Assembly (NCBI GenBank): GCA_015686845.1
Contig: JADPRS010000012.1
Location: forward strand, 26,523 to 90,522
Reading direction: 5' to 3'
Source of the DNA: Lutibacter sp. B2
GTDB lineage: Bacteria > Bacillota > Clostridia > Peptostreptococcales > Thermotaleaceae
DNA length: 64,000 nucleotides
Below are positions 7,481-16,912 of the stretch, one piece after another. Both the position numbers and the translations under genes were made by a program. Below the pieces are notes generated by a model. That model ran no database searches. It was not told the origin of the DNA and saw only the letters and a program-made list of their open reading frames with translations. How positions within the stretch are numbered: position 1 is the stretch's first letter; every line of letters starts with the position of its first letter.

Positions 7481-8965
7481 TTATTTCTTATATACTGCTA
7501 AAATTTTATGCTTATAATAATTGTATTCATACCACTGATTATAAGATTTATCTACTTCATCAACCGTTCTATTTATATACTTTATTGTCCTTATTTTAAT
7601 ATTACCATCTCCTATTTTCATTAATTCACCAATTTCCTCTGTTGCATCATAGGATAAACTTTCTAGATAATCCATATCAATCACATTTCTATTCTTATAC
7701 CTTTCAATATTATTTTTGGCAATCACCTTATCTACATTCACAAAATTTATGCCTACATAGATAGTTATGGTTGCTATAATAGCTAATTTCAATATGGGCA
7801 TTTTCTTGATCCATATACCTAAAAATATGATTACAAGTAATATGGCCAACAAAATCATAAAGACCTGTACAAATAATCTTAATCTTGTAAATCCAAATTT
7901 ATTTTCATATACCATCATTTTATAACTTGCTGAAGCTAGCATATTAAATGTAAATAAAATCAGCAAACTATAGGCTCCATTTGCTATCTTATTCACATTT
8001 TTATTGTCTTTCTTAGAAAACGTCATACTGGATAGCACTATGCTGAAGTTTATCAATGTAACCACAATAAGCTCAAAGAATCCTTTTCTAGCATAAGCAG
8101 CGTGAGAAAGTCCTCCAGGAAGAAGATCACTACCCCCCCCATATAAGTACGAAATTTGAATAATGGTAAATAACAAATATACGATAGAGATTAAAAATAT
8201 GATTGTAATAATTGTAACTGGCTCCCAAATAGCGTTTTTTTGTATGCTCTTTTTCTCTGTATTCAATTCTTTTTTATATTGAAAACTCCACAAAAATCCA
8301 AACATATATAAAGTTGTAATGATCACAACCATACTGTGTCCTATTACACTAAATAAATCTAATTTTTTTCCCATATTATCAATATAATACTCAAATACCA
8401 TATCTGCTGATGAAAGTAACCCTACAATAATTAATAGTAATGGTAATGCAACTATTAGTCCTTTAAATATATTTTTATGTACTTCACTTACTTTTGAATT
8501 TTTCTCTGAAGTTATCATTTTTTTTGTGAAAACGAAAAACTTAGGTATATTAACAAATGACGCAGGTACAATCCTCACCAAAACTTTTTCTATAAAAGAG
8601 AACTTTATATCTTTTATATGCTCATACCTGATCGTGATTATATAACTAGCCATCAATAATGGAATTACGATTGTATTTATTAATCTTAATATTTCGTTCG
8701 TGTAAATACTATATGCTATCGATAATAAAATAATAGGTATTAAAAATATAAAACTTATTCTTTTCTTTAAATCAATTTGAGGATACAAATACCATATTGC
8801 TCCTGCGATAATAAAACCATTATAAATCACTGCTGAAATTCCTATTGTATTCCAAATAAAAAAATAATTAAATAAAAGCCCTATTATAAAAGCTACCCCC
8901 ATAACTTTTAACTTTTCATTTGTTGATTTACTTTCATCAATTAAACTTCTTTCTATTTTTTCCAT
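7481..8965 (-). CDS. DUF4173/DUF4153-type polytopic membrane protein
   Basis: The protein has 494 residues with about twelve predicted membrane helices and a soluble C-terminal tail of some 80 residues rich in Tyr and Asn. The segment SHAAYARKGFFELIVVTLIN is characteristic of DUF4173. The start is taken at the second of two adjacent ATGs (8965), 7 bases from GGAG. A run of eight C on the plus strand (8133-8140) lies in frame and encodes Gly-Gly-Gly, so slippage there would frameshift the protein at about residue 277. The biochemical role is unknown. It is transcribed in the same direction as the DUF2975-HTH pair. Confidence 0.75.
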   Translation of the reverse strand: MEKIERSLIDESKSTNEKLKVMGVAFIIGLLFNYFFIWNTIGISAVIYNGFIIAGAIWYLYPQIDLKKRISFIFLIPIILLSIAYSIYTNEILRLINTIVIPLLMASYIITIRYEHIKDIKFSFIEKVLVRIVPASFVNIPKFFVFTKKMITSEKNSKVSEVHKNIFKGLIVALPLLLIIVGLLSSADMVFEYYIDNMGKKLDLFSVIGHSMVVIITTLYMFGFLWSFQYKKELNTEKKSIQKNAIWEPVTIITIIFLISIVYLLFTIIQISYLYGGGSDLLPGGLSHAAYARKGFFELIVVTLINFSIVLSSMTFSKKDNKNVNKIANGAYSLLILFTFNMLASASYKMMVYENKFGFTRLRLFVQVFMILLAILLVIIFLGIWIKKMPILKLAIIATITIYVGINFVNVDKVIAKNNIERYKNRNVIDMDYLESLSYDATEEIGELMKIGDGNIKIRTIKYINRTVDEVDKSYNQWYEYNYYKHKILAVYKK

Positions 8966-9039
8966 CATCTCACTCCTATTCTATTTAAATATATGTATTG
9001 CAATAAATAAGACCTGTCTTTTTCATAAAATCGTCGCCT

Positions 9040-10323
9040 TTACTCCTTCATTCTTTTTATTAATTCAGCCCTTTCTTTTTTCACAATATTATACATCCTA
9101 TCCTCTCCCCCTTCGTCTTTTAACTCTTTTAACCTTTCATCATATCTCTTTATGATTGCTTCAAACCCTTCTTTATAGTCTGCCTTTATCAAAAAATCTG
9201 CTGTTTCATACTCCCTGCATACTCTATCACTTTTTAGTTTTTCTACAAATAGCGGACATAAAAAAGCATACTCCTCTACTTTTTCTAGCACCTCATCAAT
9301 ATTCAATACATCATAATATTGATCATCTTTACAATAAAAAACATCTCCCCATCTCGAATGAATAACCGTATAATCAACTCCATCATACTTATAGTTAAGC
9401 TTATTTAAATGATCATCACTTTTCATCACACTACTTAAACGCTCCATGATCTTTTTATTTTCCTCTACCGTATTTACTTCTATTAAAAACTTCAATTTAT
9501 CTTTATCTATTTCATCTTTTTGTATATTTTCTGCAATTACTGGCTTTAGAAAACCATAAGCCTTTGGATTTTCAAATAATTCCTTTAACCATACCATTTC
9601 ATATTTATGATGATCTTTTTCATATACAATAAACTCCTCCAAATAAGTGTTGTTATACCCTACATTGTAATCTGCAATTTCATATCTATAATGAAATTCT
9701 TTCATATACTTATCTTCATTTTGTTTATATATTTTTTTTAGGTCTTTTATGATTTCTTCATAACTTAATGCATCTCCCTGAAATCCCTCTCTTTTTTCCA
9801 TCTCCATCAAAAACTTTAAATCTCCACCCTCCCCATATTTTTCAAATCGTTCTTTTATGGGTTCATACAAAAAAGTATCTTTTCTATGAGCATCTACCAA
9901 ATTTTCTCTTGACACATATTTATATTTTTCTGATCCATCCTTCTTATACAGAATAAAGTTTTCAATTTGATGCATTGTATAGTTTTCATTTTGATATGTA
10001 TACATAGTAGATACAACATCATCCTTCACACTAAAATTCTCTTCATCAATATAAAATTCTGGATTTCTACCTGATTCACCAGATTTCATTAATACTTTTT
10101 TCCCATTTCTAATCTCATATATAGCATATTTATATCCATATAGTTTTGGAAAAGTATTCTCTATACTTCCCTCAAAATAAAATTTTTCTCCTGTATTTGT
10201 TTTTATGTTTATATGATCACTTACTCCAGCAGGAATTATAAAAAATAAAATCACAGGAAAGCACATAATAGTTAGTATAATCAAAACTGCACTTACCCCT
10301 AAAAATTTAGCCATTTTTTTCAT
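9040..10323 (-). CDS. Membrane-anchored exported protein with three internal repeats, unknown
   Basis: The protein has 427 residues. An N-terminal hydrophobic segment (about residues 8-31) after a short basic start acts as signal anchor, so the rest is predicted outside the cell. The exterior contains three diverged repeats of about 100 residues, roughly 108-175, 212-283 and 310-381. Each has a Tyr-rich strand pair, then a motif like YxFLxPxxxExI and then LKFLIE or a variant. I do not recognise a family and no catalytic motif stands out. It is upstream of, and in line with, the DUF4173 gene. A GAGGGGG site precedes the ATG. Confidence 0.6.
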   Translation of the reverse strand: MKKMAKFLGVSAVLIILTIMCFPVILFFIIPAGVSDHINIKTNTGEKFYFEGSIENTFPKLYGYKYAIYEIRNGKKVLMKSGESGRNPEFYIDEENFSVKDDVVSTMYTYQNENYTMHQIENFILYKKDGSEKYKYVSRENLVDAHRKDTFLYEPIKERFEKYGEGGDLKFLMEMEKREGFQGDALSYEEIIKDLKKIYKQNEDKYMKEFHYRYEIADYNVGYNNTYLEEFIVYEKDHHKYEMVWLKELFENPKAYGFLKPVIAENIQKDEIDKDKLKFLIEVNTVEENKKIMERLSSVMKSDDHLNKLNYKYDGVDYTVIHSRWGDVFYCKDDQYYDVLNIDEVLEKVEEYAFLCPLFVEKLKSDRVCREYETADFLIKADYKEGFEAIIKRYDERLKELKDEGGEDRMYNIVKKERAELIKRMKE

Positions 10324-10472
10324 CTGCCATTCCCCCTCTTATCTTATCTACATATATTCACAAACTTAATTCCCCAGTAATATTTTATCATCCATTCCAT
10401 TCTTTTTCAATATATTATTATCGAAATACAATAAAATCATATTGAAAAAGAACTAAGCGAGCCATTTCAGAG

Positions 10473-10511
10473 CAAAAAAATACAGGATGGACAAAAAAGT
10501 TCCAACCTGTA
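10473..10511 (-). terminator. Intrinsic terminator of the LysO-like gene
   Basis: The arms TACAGGATGGA (10481-10491) and TCCAACCTGTA (10501-10511) pair with one mismatch. Read on the minus strand, the stem runs into seven T (10474-10480). Confidence 0.8.
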
Positions 10512-10563
10512 TCAATAGAAAAAAATATTCAAAATATATATAAGTTAAAGCAATGTTTTTTTA

Positions 10564-11529
10564 TCATGAAAAAACATGGTAAAACATAGGCAATATAAAT
10601 GGTACCGCAAAGGTAAGAATCGTTCCTGTAACCAAAGTGACTAATCCTAATTCGGGTCCAACAAATTTTGTTACTGGCACCAACATGGTATCCATATTTC
10701 CAGCAGCACCTGAAGCAATGGGACTACCTTTACTTATTTTAACAATGAACGGTAAAAACAAAACAGTGATAAATTCTCTCATGACATTTACCATAAATCC
10801 ATATGTCCCAACTTCAACTCCATATACCTGACTCATATACGCACCGGTTATACTATAATAACTCATGCCACTGGCAGACATGATTGGAATATGCATCGGT
10901 AAATGAAGGATGATCCCTGATAAAATCCCCCCTACGATACTTCCAATAAAAATAGCAACGGAAAGGAAAACAATCTTCCATCCCAATACTTTAATATACT
11001 TAAATACCATACGATTGGAACCCAAACCGATGCCAACACTGACGTAAAGAGTTATCAGTGAGATCATCAATGAATAATCTAAAACAAAAATAAAATTCTG
11101 CGGAATTATAAAATTTCCGAAAAGGATGCCCACAATTATGCTGATCGGCATCACCCAAATCAAGGGTGATGTTTTTTTCTCTTCTTCTTCTGAAAGATCA
11201 ATTTCACCATCTACATTATTTACATTGATTTTTTCTACTGATAATTTCCTACTGACTTCTTCTAACGGTAAAATTGTTTTCTCAAGAAGAAAGGTAAAAA
11301 AGATACTAAACGCGATAGCCAGTGAAGCAATTACCATACAATTTAATCCAATCCGTGGCAAATTAGGCATAATTAAATCGTTGGTCCCAATATTGGCACC
11401 AATGGTTAACATGAGCACTACCAAAGAGAGATTCGTTACCCAGTCTATGACTTTCAAAAAAGAATTTGTCAACCTTTGAAGTCCAACAATCAAACCTATT
11501 CCCAAGCATAAAAAAGGAATCCAACTCAT
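10564..11529 (-). CDS. Lysine exporter LysO family (DUF340) membrane protein
   Basis: The protein has 321 residues from the ATG at 11529, 8 bases after GGGGTGAT. There are about eight to ten hydrophobic helices in two halves: an N-terminal DUF340-like half, a charged linker at about 95-125, and a C-terminal half. The C-terminal half contains SGMSYYSITGAY and MVNVMRE, which correspond to the LysO motif (G-G-W-YSL-G) and the conserved Arg-Glu pair. LysO/YbjE exports L-lysine, coupled to the membrane potential. The substrate here is inferred from family membership only. It is a single-gene unit with its own terminator. The linker (about 95-125) contains EEEEKK and may be a cytoplasmic loop. Confidence 0.8.
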   Translation of the reverse strand: MSWIPFLCLGIGLIVGLQRLTNSFLKVIDWVTNLSLVVLMLTIGANIGTNDLIMPNLPRIGLNCMVIASLAIAFSIFFTFLLEKTILPLEEVSRKLSVEKINVNNVDGEIDLSEEEEKKTSPLIWVMPISIIVGILFGNFIIPQNFIFVLDYSLMISLITLYVSVGIGLGSNRMVFKYIKVLGWKIVFLSVAIFIGSIVGGILSGIILHLPMHIPIMSASGMSYYSITGAYMSQVYGVEVGTYGFMVNVMREFITVLFLPFIVKISKGSPIASGAAGNMDTMLVPVTKFVGPELGLVTLVTGTILTFAVPFILPMFYHVFS

Positions 11530-11658
11530 TTGTTTTATCACCCCATTTTCTGTTTTATAACTTATAATTTTATATATTCTGATTATTCTAATTATATGTA
11601 TATTATCACTTTAAAAATCATATAGCAATACCGTCAAAAAGAACATCCTTTCAGTATC

Positions 11659-14007
11659 CTAATTTTCATTATGAAACTTTTCCAAACTCTTTATGATCTC
11701 TTGTTCTGATTTTATAGTTCTGTTATTATTCCATTCCCTAGGAAATAATTTTCTATAACTTGAATAATTAAATCTTTCATCTATAAGAAGGACGACACCT
11801 TTATCTTTTTCTGTACGAATCACCCGCCCTGCTGCTTGTAAAACTTTGTTCATTCCTGGATATGTATAAGAATAATCAAATCCCTTATTATTTTTTTCAT
11901 TAAAATAATCTTTTATGATATTTCTCTCTAAACATATTTGAGGAAGCCCTACCCCTACTATGATTGTTCCTATAAGCCGATCTCCTTTTAGATCAATTCC
12001 TTCGCCAAATATCCCACCCATTACAGCAAAGCCAATTAAAGTATCTTTAGGATTTTCTTTAAACTCTGATAAGTACGCTTCTCTTTCTTCTTCGCTCATT
12101 ATATTTCCTTGTATGATTGTATTGTATTCAGAATATTTTTCTTGAAACCTTTCATAAACATCTTGCATATATTTATAAGATGGAAAAAATGCTAAATAAT
12201 TGCCTTTCATTCGAGATGAGATTGTTTTTATATGGTCAGCTATTCTATTATAACTATTTTCTCGATCCTTATATTTGGTTGAAATATTATTGGCTATCAT
12301 AAGGCAAAGATTCTTTTTATCAAAAGGAGAAGGTAGAATAATCATTTGTTCCTCTTCATCCCCACCCAAAATATCCTTGAAATATTCTATTGGAGATAAT
12401 GTAGCCGAAAAAAATATTGCTGCTTTTCCCTGCTTGATTGCTTCCCTTAATAAATAGGAAGGATCAAGACAAAACATCTTTAGTTTTACATCTTTATTTT
12501 CCTTTTCTATGTAAGATACATACCGCTCGTCATAAAATTCAGCTATTCTTATAAAGTCTAAAGATAAAAAGAACAATTCTAGTAATTCTTTATGTCCTTC
12601 TGCGCCCTGCTTCGTAACTAAAAATTCTTCACTAGCAGATATGAATTTATTTAACAAATATAATAGATCCCCATGGATATCCTTTTGCATATGAAATTCA
12701 TCTTCTTCACAAAGCTTGTTTAATTTAAGCATATAGGCATTAATTTTTCCTAATTCTTTCGCTATATTATGTTCTTTATCTTTAAACACTCTTCTCAACT
12801 CTAAAAAGGGCTTTTTATAAAGCGTAACAGAAAACATTTCTCTAGCTCTATCTACTAGATTGTGTGCTTCGTCTATTAAAAATGTATACTCATTATCACC
12901 AAAATCAAAGATACCTCTCAGATATACTTTAGGGTCAAACACATAATTATAATCTGCAATAACGCTATCTACCCAAGTAACTAAATCTAATGCAAACTCA
13001 AATGGACAAACCTTATGCTTTTTTGAATATGCTTCTATTACGTATCTAGACATTTCATCTTCATTTTTTAGAATATCTAACAGTGCATTATTCACTCTAT
13101 TAAAATGTCCATTTGCATATTCACAGTATTCTGGATCACATCTTTGTTCTTCTTTAAAACAGACCTTCTCCTTCGCTGTTAATGTAATGGTTTTAAAGCG
13201 TAATCCTTTTTCTCTCATTTTTATAAAGGCTTCCTCAGCAACCTGTCTAGTGATTGTTTTGGCTGTAAGATAGAATATTTTTGAAGTATGTCCTTCACTA
13301 AATGCCTTTACGGTAGGAAAAAGCGTTGAAATTGTTTTTCCTATTCCTGTAGGTGCTTGGACAAATAATTTTTTCTTATCTCTAATAGTTCTGTATACTG
13401 AAACTGCCAGCTCTCTTTGACCAATTCTATATTTTTCAAAAGGAAATACTAAATCTTTTACTGATTTGTCACGTATAATACACCATTCAGAAGTAAATTT
13501 TGCCCAAATGATATATTTATTTATGATGTCATAAAAGAATTGCTTTAAATTACTCAAGCTAAAGGTTTTCCTTATCATTTTAATAAACTCTGTTTCTAAC
13601 TGAAAATAGGTTAATTGAACATCAATATTTTCTAATTCATTTTGAAGTGCATAAATATATGCATAGAATTTTGCTTGTGCCCAATGAACCTCATTATAAT
13701 TTTCATCAATCATTTCAAGGGGCTTTGTTGTAGATTTTATTTCATCTACACAAATAATGTTCTGTTCTTTTATAATTCCATCTGCTCTGCCTTCAATTGA
13801 AAATGTAAATCCTTCATATTCAAAGCTATGTTTTAGTGTAACTTCCGCTTCATAATTTTCATCTTTAGATTTTTGTACCTTTTGATGTGCTCTTGTTCCG
13901 TCTACAGCTCTTGACCTACTTCTAAAGCTTGTGTCTAAGCTTCCAGAACGTAAGACAAATTCAATTAGATTTCTAACGGATATTTTTATCTCATTTGTAT
14001 TAACCAT
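11659..14007 (-). CDS. Rad3/XPD-family helicase with N-terminal Cas4-like nuclease domain
   Basis: The protein has 782 residues. Residues about 30-150 form a PD-(D/E)XK nuclease like Cas4/AddB: His41, Asp76 (GRADG), Glu89 and Lys91 (DEIKS) and Gln111 (AQAKFYAY). A superfamily 2 helicase core follows, with Walker A QAPTGIGKT, DEAH in FLIDEAHN and motif VI AGRVIRTEKD. Between Walker A and DEAH there are Cys residues in CFKEEQRCDPEYC and VCPF, typical of the XPD [4Fe-4S] domain. The activity expected is ATP-driven unwinding of DNA with possible nicking or trimming of single strands. It acts in the cytoplasm, presumably in repair. It is a stand-alone gene with no CRISPR genes nearby. The family is known in Firmicutes but its cellular role is not settled. 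Confidence 0.88.
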   Translation of the reverse strand: MVNTNEIKISVRNLIEFVLRSGSLDTSFRSRSRAVDGTRAHQKVQKSKDENYEAEVTLKHSFEYEGFTFSIEGRADGIIKEQNIICVDEIKSTTKPLEMIDENYNEVHWAQAKFYAYIYALQNELENIDVQLTYFQLETEFIKMIRKTFSLSNLKQFFYDIINKYIIWAKFTSEWCIIRDKSVKDLVFPFEKYRIGQRELAVSVYRTIRDKKKLFVQAPTGIGKTISTLFPTVKAFSEGHTSKIFYLTAKTITRQVAEEAFIKMREKGLRFKTITLTAKEKVCFKEEQRCDPEYCEYANGHFNRVNNALLDILKNEDEMSRYVIEAYSKKHKVCPFEFALDLVTWVDSVIADYNYVFDPKVYLRGIFDFGDNEYTFLIDEAHNLVDRAREMFSVTLYKKPFLELRRVFKDKEHNIAKELGKINAYMLKLNKLCEEDEFHMQKDIHGDLLYLLNKFISASEEFLVTKQGAEGHKELLELFFLSLDFIRIAEFYDERYVSYIEKENKDVKLKMFCLDPSYLLREAIKQGKAAIFFSATLSPIEYFKDILGGDEEEQMIILPSPFDKKNLCLMIANNISTKYKDRENSYNRIADHIKTISSRMKGNYLAFFPSYKYMQDVYERFQEKYSEYNTIIQGNIMSEEEREAYLSEFKENPKDTLIGFAVMGGIFGEGIDLKGDRLIGTIIVGVGLPQICLERNIIKDYFNEKNNKGFDYSYTYPGMNKVLQAAGRVIRTEKDKGVVLLIDERFNYSSYRKLFPREWNNNRTIKSEQEIIKSLEKFHNEN

Positions 14008-14201
14008 ATCATCAGCCTCTCAACTTACTATATACATATATTCAATTTATTATAAAATCAAAAATCACCATATACCCCTAAATACCATTATAGTATTAAA
14101 ATACAAATTTATCATGTAGAAACTTAACCTTATACCTAAAATTGTTAATATGTACTATCACAATATTGTATTGATCTACATTGAAAATTAACAGAATAAG
14201 T

Positions 14202-14229
14202 AAAAAGAGCTAGTCAAAAAGACTACCTC
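14202..14229 (-). terminator. Short intrinsic terminator
   Basis: The arms are GAGCTAGTC (14207-14215) and GACTACCTC (14221-14229), with one mismatch. On the minus strand they are followed by five T. It lies just after the phosphoesterase stop. Confidence 0.5.
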
Positions 14230-14250
14230 CTTATAAATGAATAAAAATAA

Positions 14251-14964
14251 CTACGATATACCCTTTCGGATTTTATCAGCAAATTCACTTGGAATTTCAC
14301 TATCTTCTATGGCTTTAGCCATTTTTTCGTAATCATATTCTACTTCAACCATTTTGGTTTTTATATCATCAATATTCACATCTATGATCATATACGTAGC
14401 ATTTGGATTTCCGTGCTTTGGTTTTCCTACACTTCCTGAATTGATCATATGAATCCCTTTTACCTGCTTATGAAATGGTTTATGTGTATGACCACAGACC
14501 ATAATATCTGCATCAATGATATTAGCAATTTCTTCTAATTCTTTTGAGTTTTCATAAAGATATTCATTATTTTTTCTAGGACTTCCATGGACTAATAATA
14601 TCTTTTGACCTTTAACTTCAAATTCTATTTTTTTAGGTAGTTCTTTAAGCCACTTCTTGTTTTCATCCGTCGTATTTTCTTGCGACCAATATAAAGATTT
14701 TGTTCCTAACGCCATTACTTTATCGTCTTTATAATCACAACCACAAGCAAATAATCCTTCTCCTACACTCTGGTCATAGTTTCCTTGTATCGTAGAAATA
14801 TTCTTTTCTTTAATCAAATGGATTACTTCATTTGGAAATGGTCCATATCCTACTAAATCTCCTAAGCAATATATCATATCTATCCCTTTATTTTCTATAT
14901 CTTTAAGCACTGCTTCTAGTGCAAATATATTAGAATGAATATCAGTAATTATAGCTATTTTCAT
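14251..14964 (-). CDS. Calcineurin-like metallophosphoesterase, YfcE/MJ0936 type
   Basis: The protein has 237 residues from the ATG at 14964, 8 bases downstream of a GGAGG that itself overlaps an in-frame ATG at 14979. All metal-binding blocks of the calcineurin-like fold are present: ITDIHSN, CLGDLVGYGP, GNYDQ, LVHGSP and CGHTHKP, followed by NSGSVGKP. Such proteins hydrolyse phosphoesters using two metal ions, and the substrate cannot be read from the sequence. The extra loop with ACGCDYKD contains two Cys. It is single, between the arsenite exporter and the helicase gene, and not obviously tied to either. Confidence 0.88.
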   Translation of the reverse strand: MKIAIITDIHSNIFALEAVLKDIENKGIDMIYCLGDLVGYGPFPNEVIHLIKEKNISTIQGNYDQSVGEGLFACGCDYKDDKVMALGTKSLYWSQENTTDENKKWLKELPKKIEFEVKGQKILLVHGSPRKNNEYLYENSKELEEIANIIDADIMVCGHTHKPFHKQVKGIHMINSGSVGKPKHGNPNATYMIIDVNIDDIKTKMVEVEYDYEKMAKAIEDSEIPSEFADKIRKGIS

Positions 14965-15007
14965 AGATAAAACCTCCATTGTATCAAACTATTTTTTATA
15001 ATATTCT

Positions 15008-16075
15008 TTACTGTAATTTTTCACTTTTAGGAAACCAATGTTTTGTGTTATTTGCTATTTTAACAAGGGTCAGCATCAAAGGTACTTCAACCAAAACGCC
15101 AACGACTGTAGCCAAAGCCGCCCCTGACTTTAAGCCAAACAATGCTATTGCAACAGCAACTGCTAATTCGAAGAAATTACTTGCTCCAATCATTGATGCC
15201 GGTGCCGCTATATTATGCGGAATCTTCCACACTTTTGCCCATCCATAAGCGATTATAAATATAAAAAAGGTTTGTATAATTAGTGGAACAGCAATTAAAA
15301 CAATGTGTATAGGATTATTTAATATGACATCTCCTTGGAAAGAAAAGATAATAAGAAGTGTAAGTAATAGTCCTACTTCTGTAATTCCATTAAATTTCTT
15401 TAAAAATACACTTTCAAAATAGTCTTTTCCTTTGCTTTTTATAATATACGTTCTTGATAAATATCCACCCAATAAAGGAGTCACTACAAATAAAGCTACT
15501 GATAAAAATAATGTATCATAAGGAACAACTACATTACTTACACCTAATAAAAGTGCCACGATTGGCGTAAATGCTATTAATAATATTAAATCGTTCACAG
15601 CAACCTGCACCAAGGTATAAGCAGTATCTCCTTTTGTAAGATGACTCCAAACAAATACCATAGCAGTACATGGGGCAGCACCTAAAAGAACTGCTCCAGC
15701 TAAGTATTGTGATCCTAATTCATCAGGTATAAAAGATTTAAAAATAACTTTTAGAAAAATCCATGCAAAAAAATACATTGTAAAAGGCTTTATGACCCAA
15801 TTTGTAACACACGTAATCGTTAAACCTTTTGGTTTTTTTGTAGCTTCAACAATACTTGAGAAATCAATTTTTAACATCATAGGATAAATCATTACCCATA
15901 TAAGTATAGCAATAGGTATAGAAACTTGTGCATACTCAAATTTACTCAATATTTTTGGAAATTGTGGAAATACTTGTCCAATCATAACGCCTGCTACAAT
16001 ACAAAGCGCCACCCACACAGTAAGATAATTCCCAAAAACTCCTAATATTTGTTTTGTTTTTTCTTTATTTTTCAT
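15008..16075 (-). CDS. acr3: Arsenite efflux permease, ACR3 family
   Basis: The protein has 355 residues with ten predicted membrane helices. The start is taken at the ATG at 16075 (AGGAG 8 bases upstream), which leaves a 13-bp gap after the preceding arsR. LLGAAPCTAMVFVWSHLTKG contains the conserved membrane Cys of ACR3, and PLLGGYLSR and ASNFFELAVAVAIALFG are also family hallmarks. It extrudes As(III), driven by the proton motive force. It is coupled to its own ArsR (16089-16412), so expression should be arsenite-induced. No arsenate reductase arsC is in the operon, so it would handle arsenite directly. Confidence 0.92.
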   Translation of the reverse strand: MKNKEKTKQILGVFGNYLTVWVALCIVAGVMIGQVFPQFPKILSKFEYAQVSIPIAILIWVMIYPMMLKIDFSSIVEATKKPKGLTITCVTNWVIKPFTMYFFAWIFLKVIFKSFIPDELGSQYLAGAVLLGAAPCTAMVFVWSHLTKGDTAYTLVQVAVNDLILLIAFTPIVALLLGVSNVVVPYDTLFLSVALFVVTPLLGGYLSRTYIIKSKGKDYFESVFLKKFNGITEVGLLLTLLIIFSFQGDVILNNPIHIVLIAVPLIIQTFFIFIIAYGWAKVWKIPHNIAAPASMIGASNFFELAVAVAIALFGLKSGAALATVVGVLVEVPLMLTLVKIANNTKHWFPKSEKLQ

Positions 16076-16088
16076 AATCAACACTCCT

Positions 16089-16412
16089 TTATACTTTCCT
16101 TTTTCCATCACAATCTGTATTGCTGCGTTTCACTTCAATATCTAATTCTTTATTTAAAATCATTTCAAAGAATTGTTTAATTTTGATAACTTTTTCATCA
16201 TTTATTGAATAGTATTTCCATTTACCTCTTTTTTCAACATGAATCAACTCTGCCTGATAAAGTACTTTTAAATGATGTGATACAGTCGGTTGCGTTAAAT
16301 CTAAATTTTCTATAATATCACAAACGCATAACTCTCCTTGCGTTAATAACTTAAATATTGTTATCCTATTTTCATCAGATAAAGCTTTAAAAATTTCTAC
16401 TGATTCCTCCAA
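16089..16412 (-). CDS. arsR: ArsR-family metalloregulator
   Basis: The protein has 107 residues and starts with TTG at 16412, 7 bases after GGAGG. The single winged-helix domain contains ELCVCDIIENL, whose two Cys form the As(III)/Sb(III) site of classical ArsR. The recognition helix is TQPTVSHHLKVL. It is the first gene of a two-gene unit with acr3. An imperfect palindrome at 16461-16486 is the likely operator. Binding of arsenite to the Cys pair should release the repressor. Confidence 0.92.
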   Translation of the reverse strand: MEESVEIFKALSDENRITIFKLLTQGELCVCDIIENLDLTQPTVSHHLKVLYQAELIHVEKRGKWKYYSINDEKVIKIKQFFEMILNKELDIEVKRSNTDCDGKRKV

Positions 16413-16460
16413 AATCTCACCTCCGTTTTATCTCTAGTTTTAATTTTATTATATTTCATA

Positions 16461-16486
16461 TATAGATACATGTAAATATGTCTATA
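16461..16486. promoter_or_regulatory. Probable ArsR operator
   Basis: An imperfect dyad with ends TATAGA and TCTATA around ATACATGTAAATATG lies 49 bases upstream of the arsR TTG start. ATA-rich imperfect palindromes of this size are typical ArsR/SmtB sites. Confidence 0.5.
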
Positions 16487-16543
16487 TGTTAATTTCTTGT
16501 TAAATTATTTCCTATATCTTTTAAAACCGATTTACTACAAAAT

Positions 16544-16568
16544 AAAACCCCTAGAAACTAGAGGTTTT
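16544..16568 (-). terminator. Intrinsic terminator of the ArsP/thioredoxin operon
   Basis: The arms AAAACCCCTAG (16544-16554) and CTAGAGGTTTT (16558-16568) enclose an AAA loop, with a T-rich tail on the minus strand. It separates the two arsenic modules. Confidence 0.8.
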
Positions 16569-16575
16569 ATTTTTA

Positions 16576-16812
16576 TTACTTTTGAATTAACTTTTTAATT
16601 TCATCTTTTTTAGCTACTTTCCCCATTACTTTTACTTGTTCATCAATGACCAATGCTGGCGTTTTCATCACACCATACTTCATAATACTTGGAATGTCTT
16701 CTACTTTTTCAATGGTTACATTTTCCAGACCTAATTCTTTAACAGCTTCTTTTGCATTTGCTTCTAATTTCTTGCAATTTGCACATCCTGTTCCTAAAAC
16801 CTTAATATTCAT
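16576..16812 (-). CDS. Small thioredoxin-like redox protein (redox-active disulfide protein 2 type)
   Basis: The protein has 78 residues. The N-terminal active site is GTGCANCKK (CxxC at 11-14), and the fold-defining cis-Pro follows in MKTPALVI. This is the miniature thioredoxin family seen in archaea and clostridia. It lies 100 bp downstream of a CSCSS permease and in the same direction. That pairing is common in arsenic and organoarsenical clusters and suggests the protein supplies thiol reduction or metal hand-over to the permease. The direct role is inferred. Confidence 0.88.
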   Translation of the reverse strand: MNIKVLGTGCANCKKLEANAKEAVKELGLENVTIEKVEDIPSIMKYGVMKTPALVIDEQVKVMGKVAKKDEIKKLIQK

Positions 16813-16912
16813 ATAAAACCCTCCTATTTTAACTTTATTTTATAAATAAAATTTAATTAACAATTAACGGGATATGATTTTTCGCCATTTAAATCTTTCC
16901 TTTATATAATAT

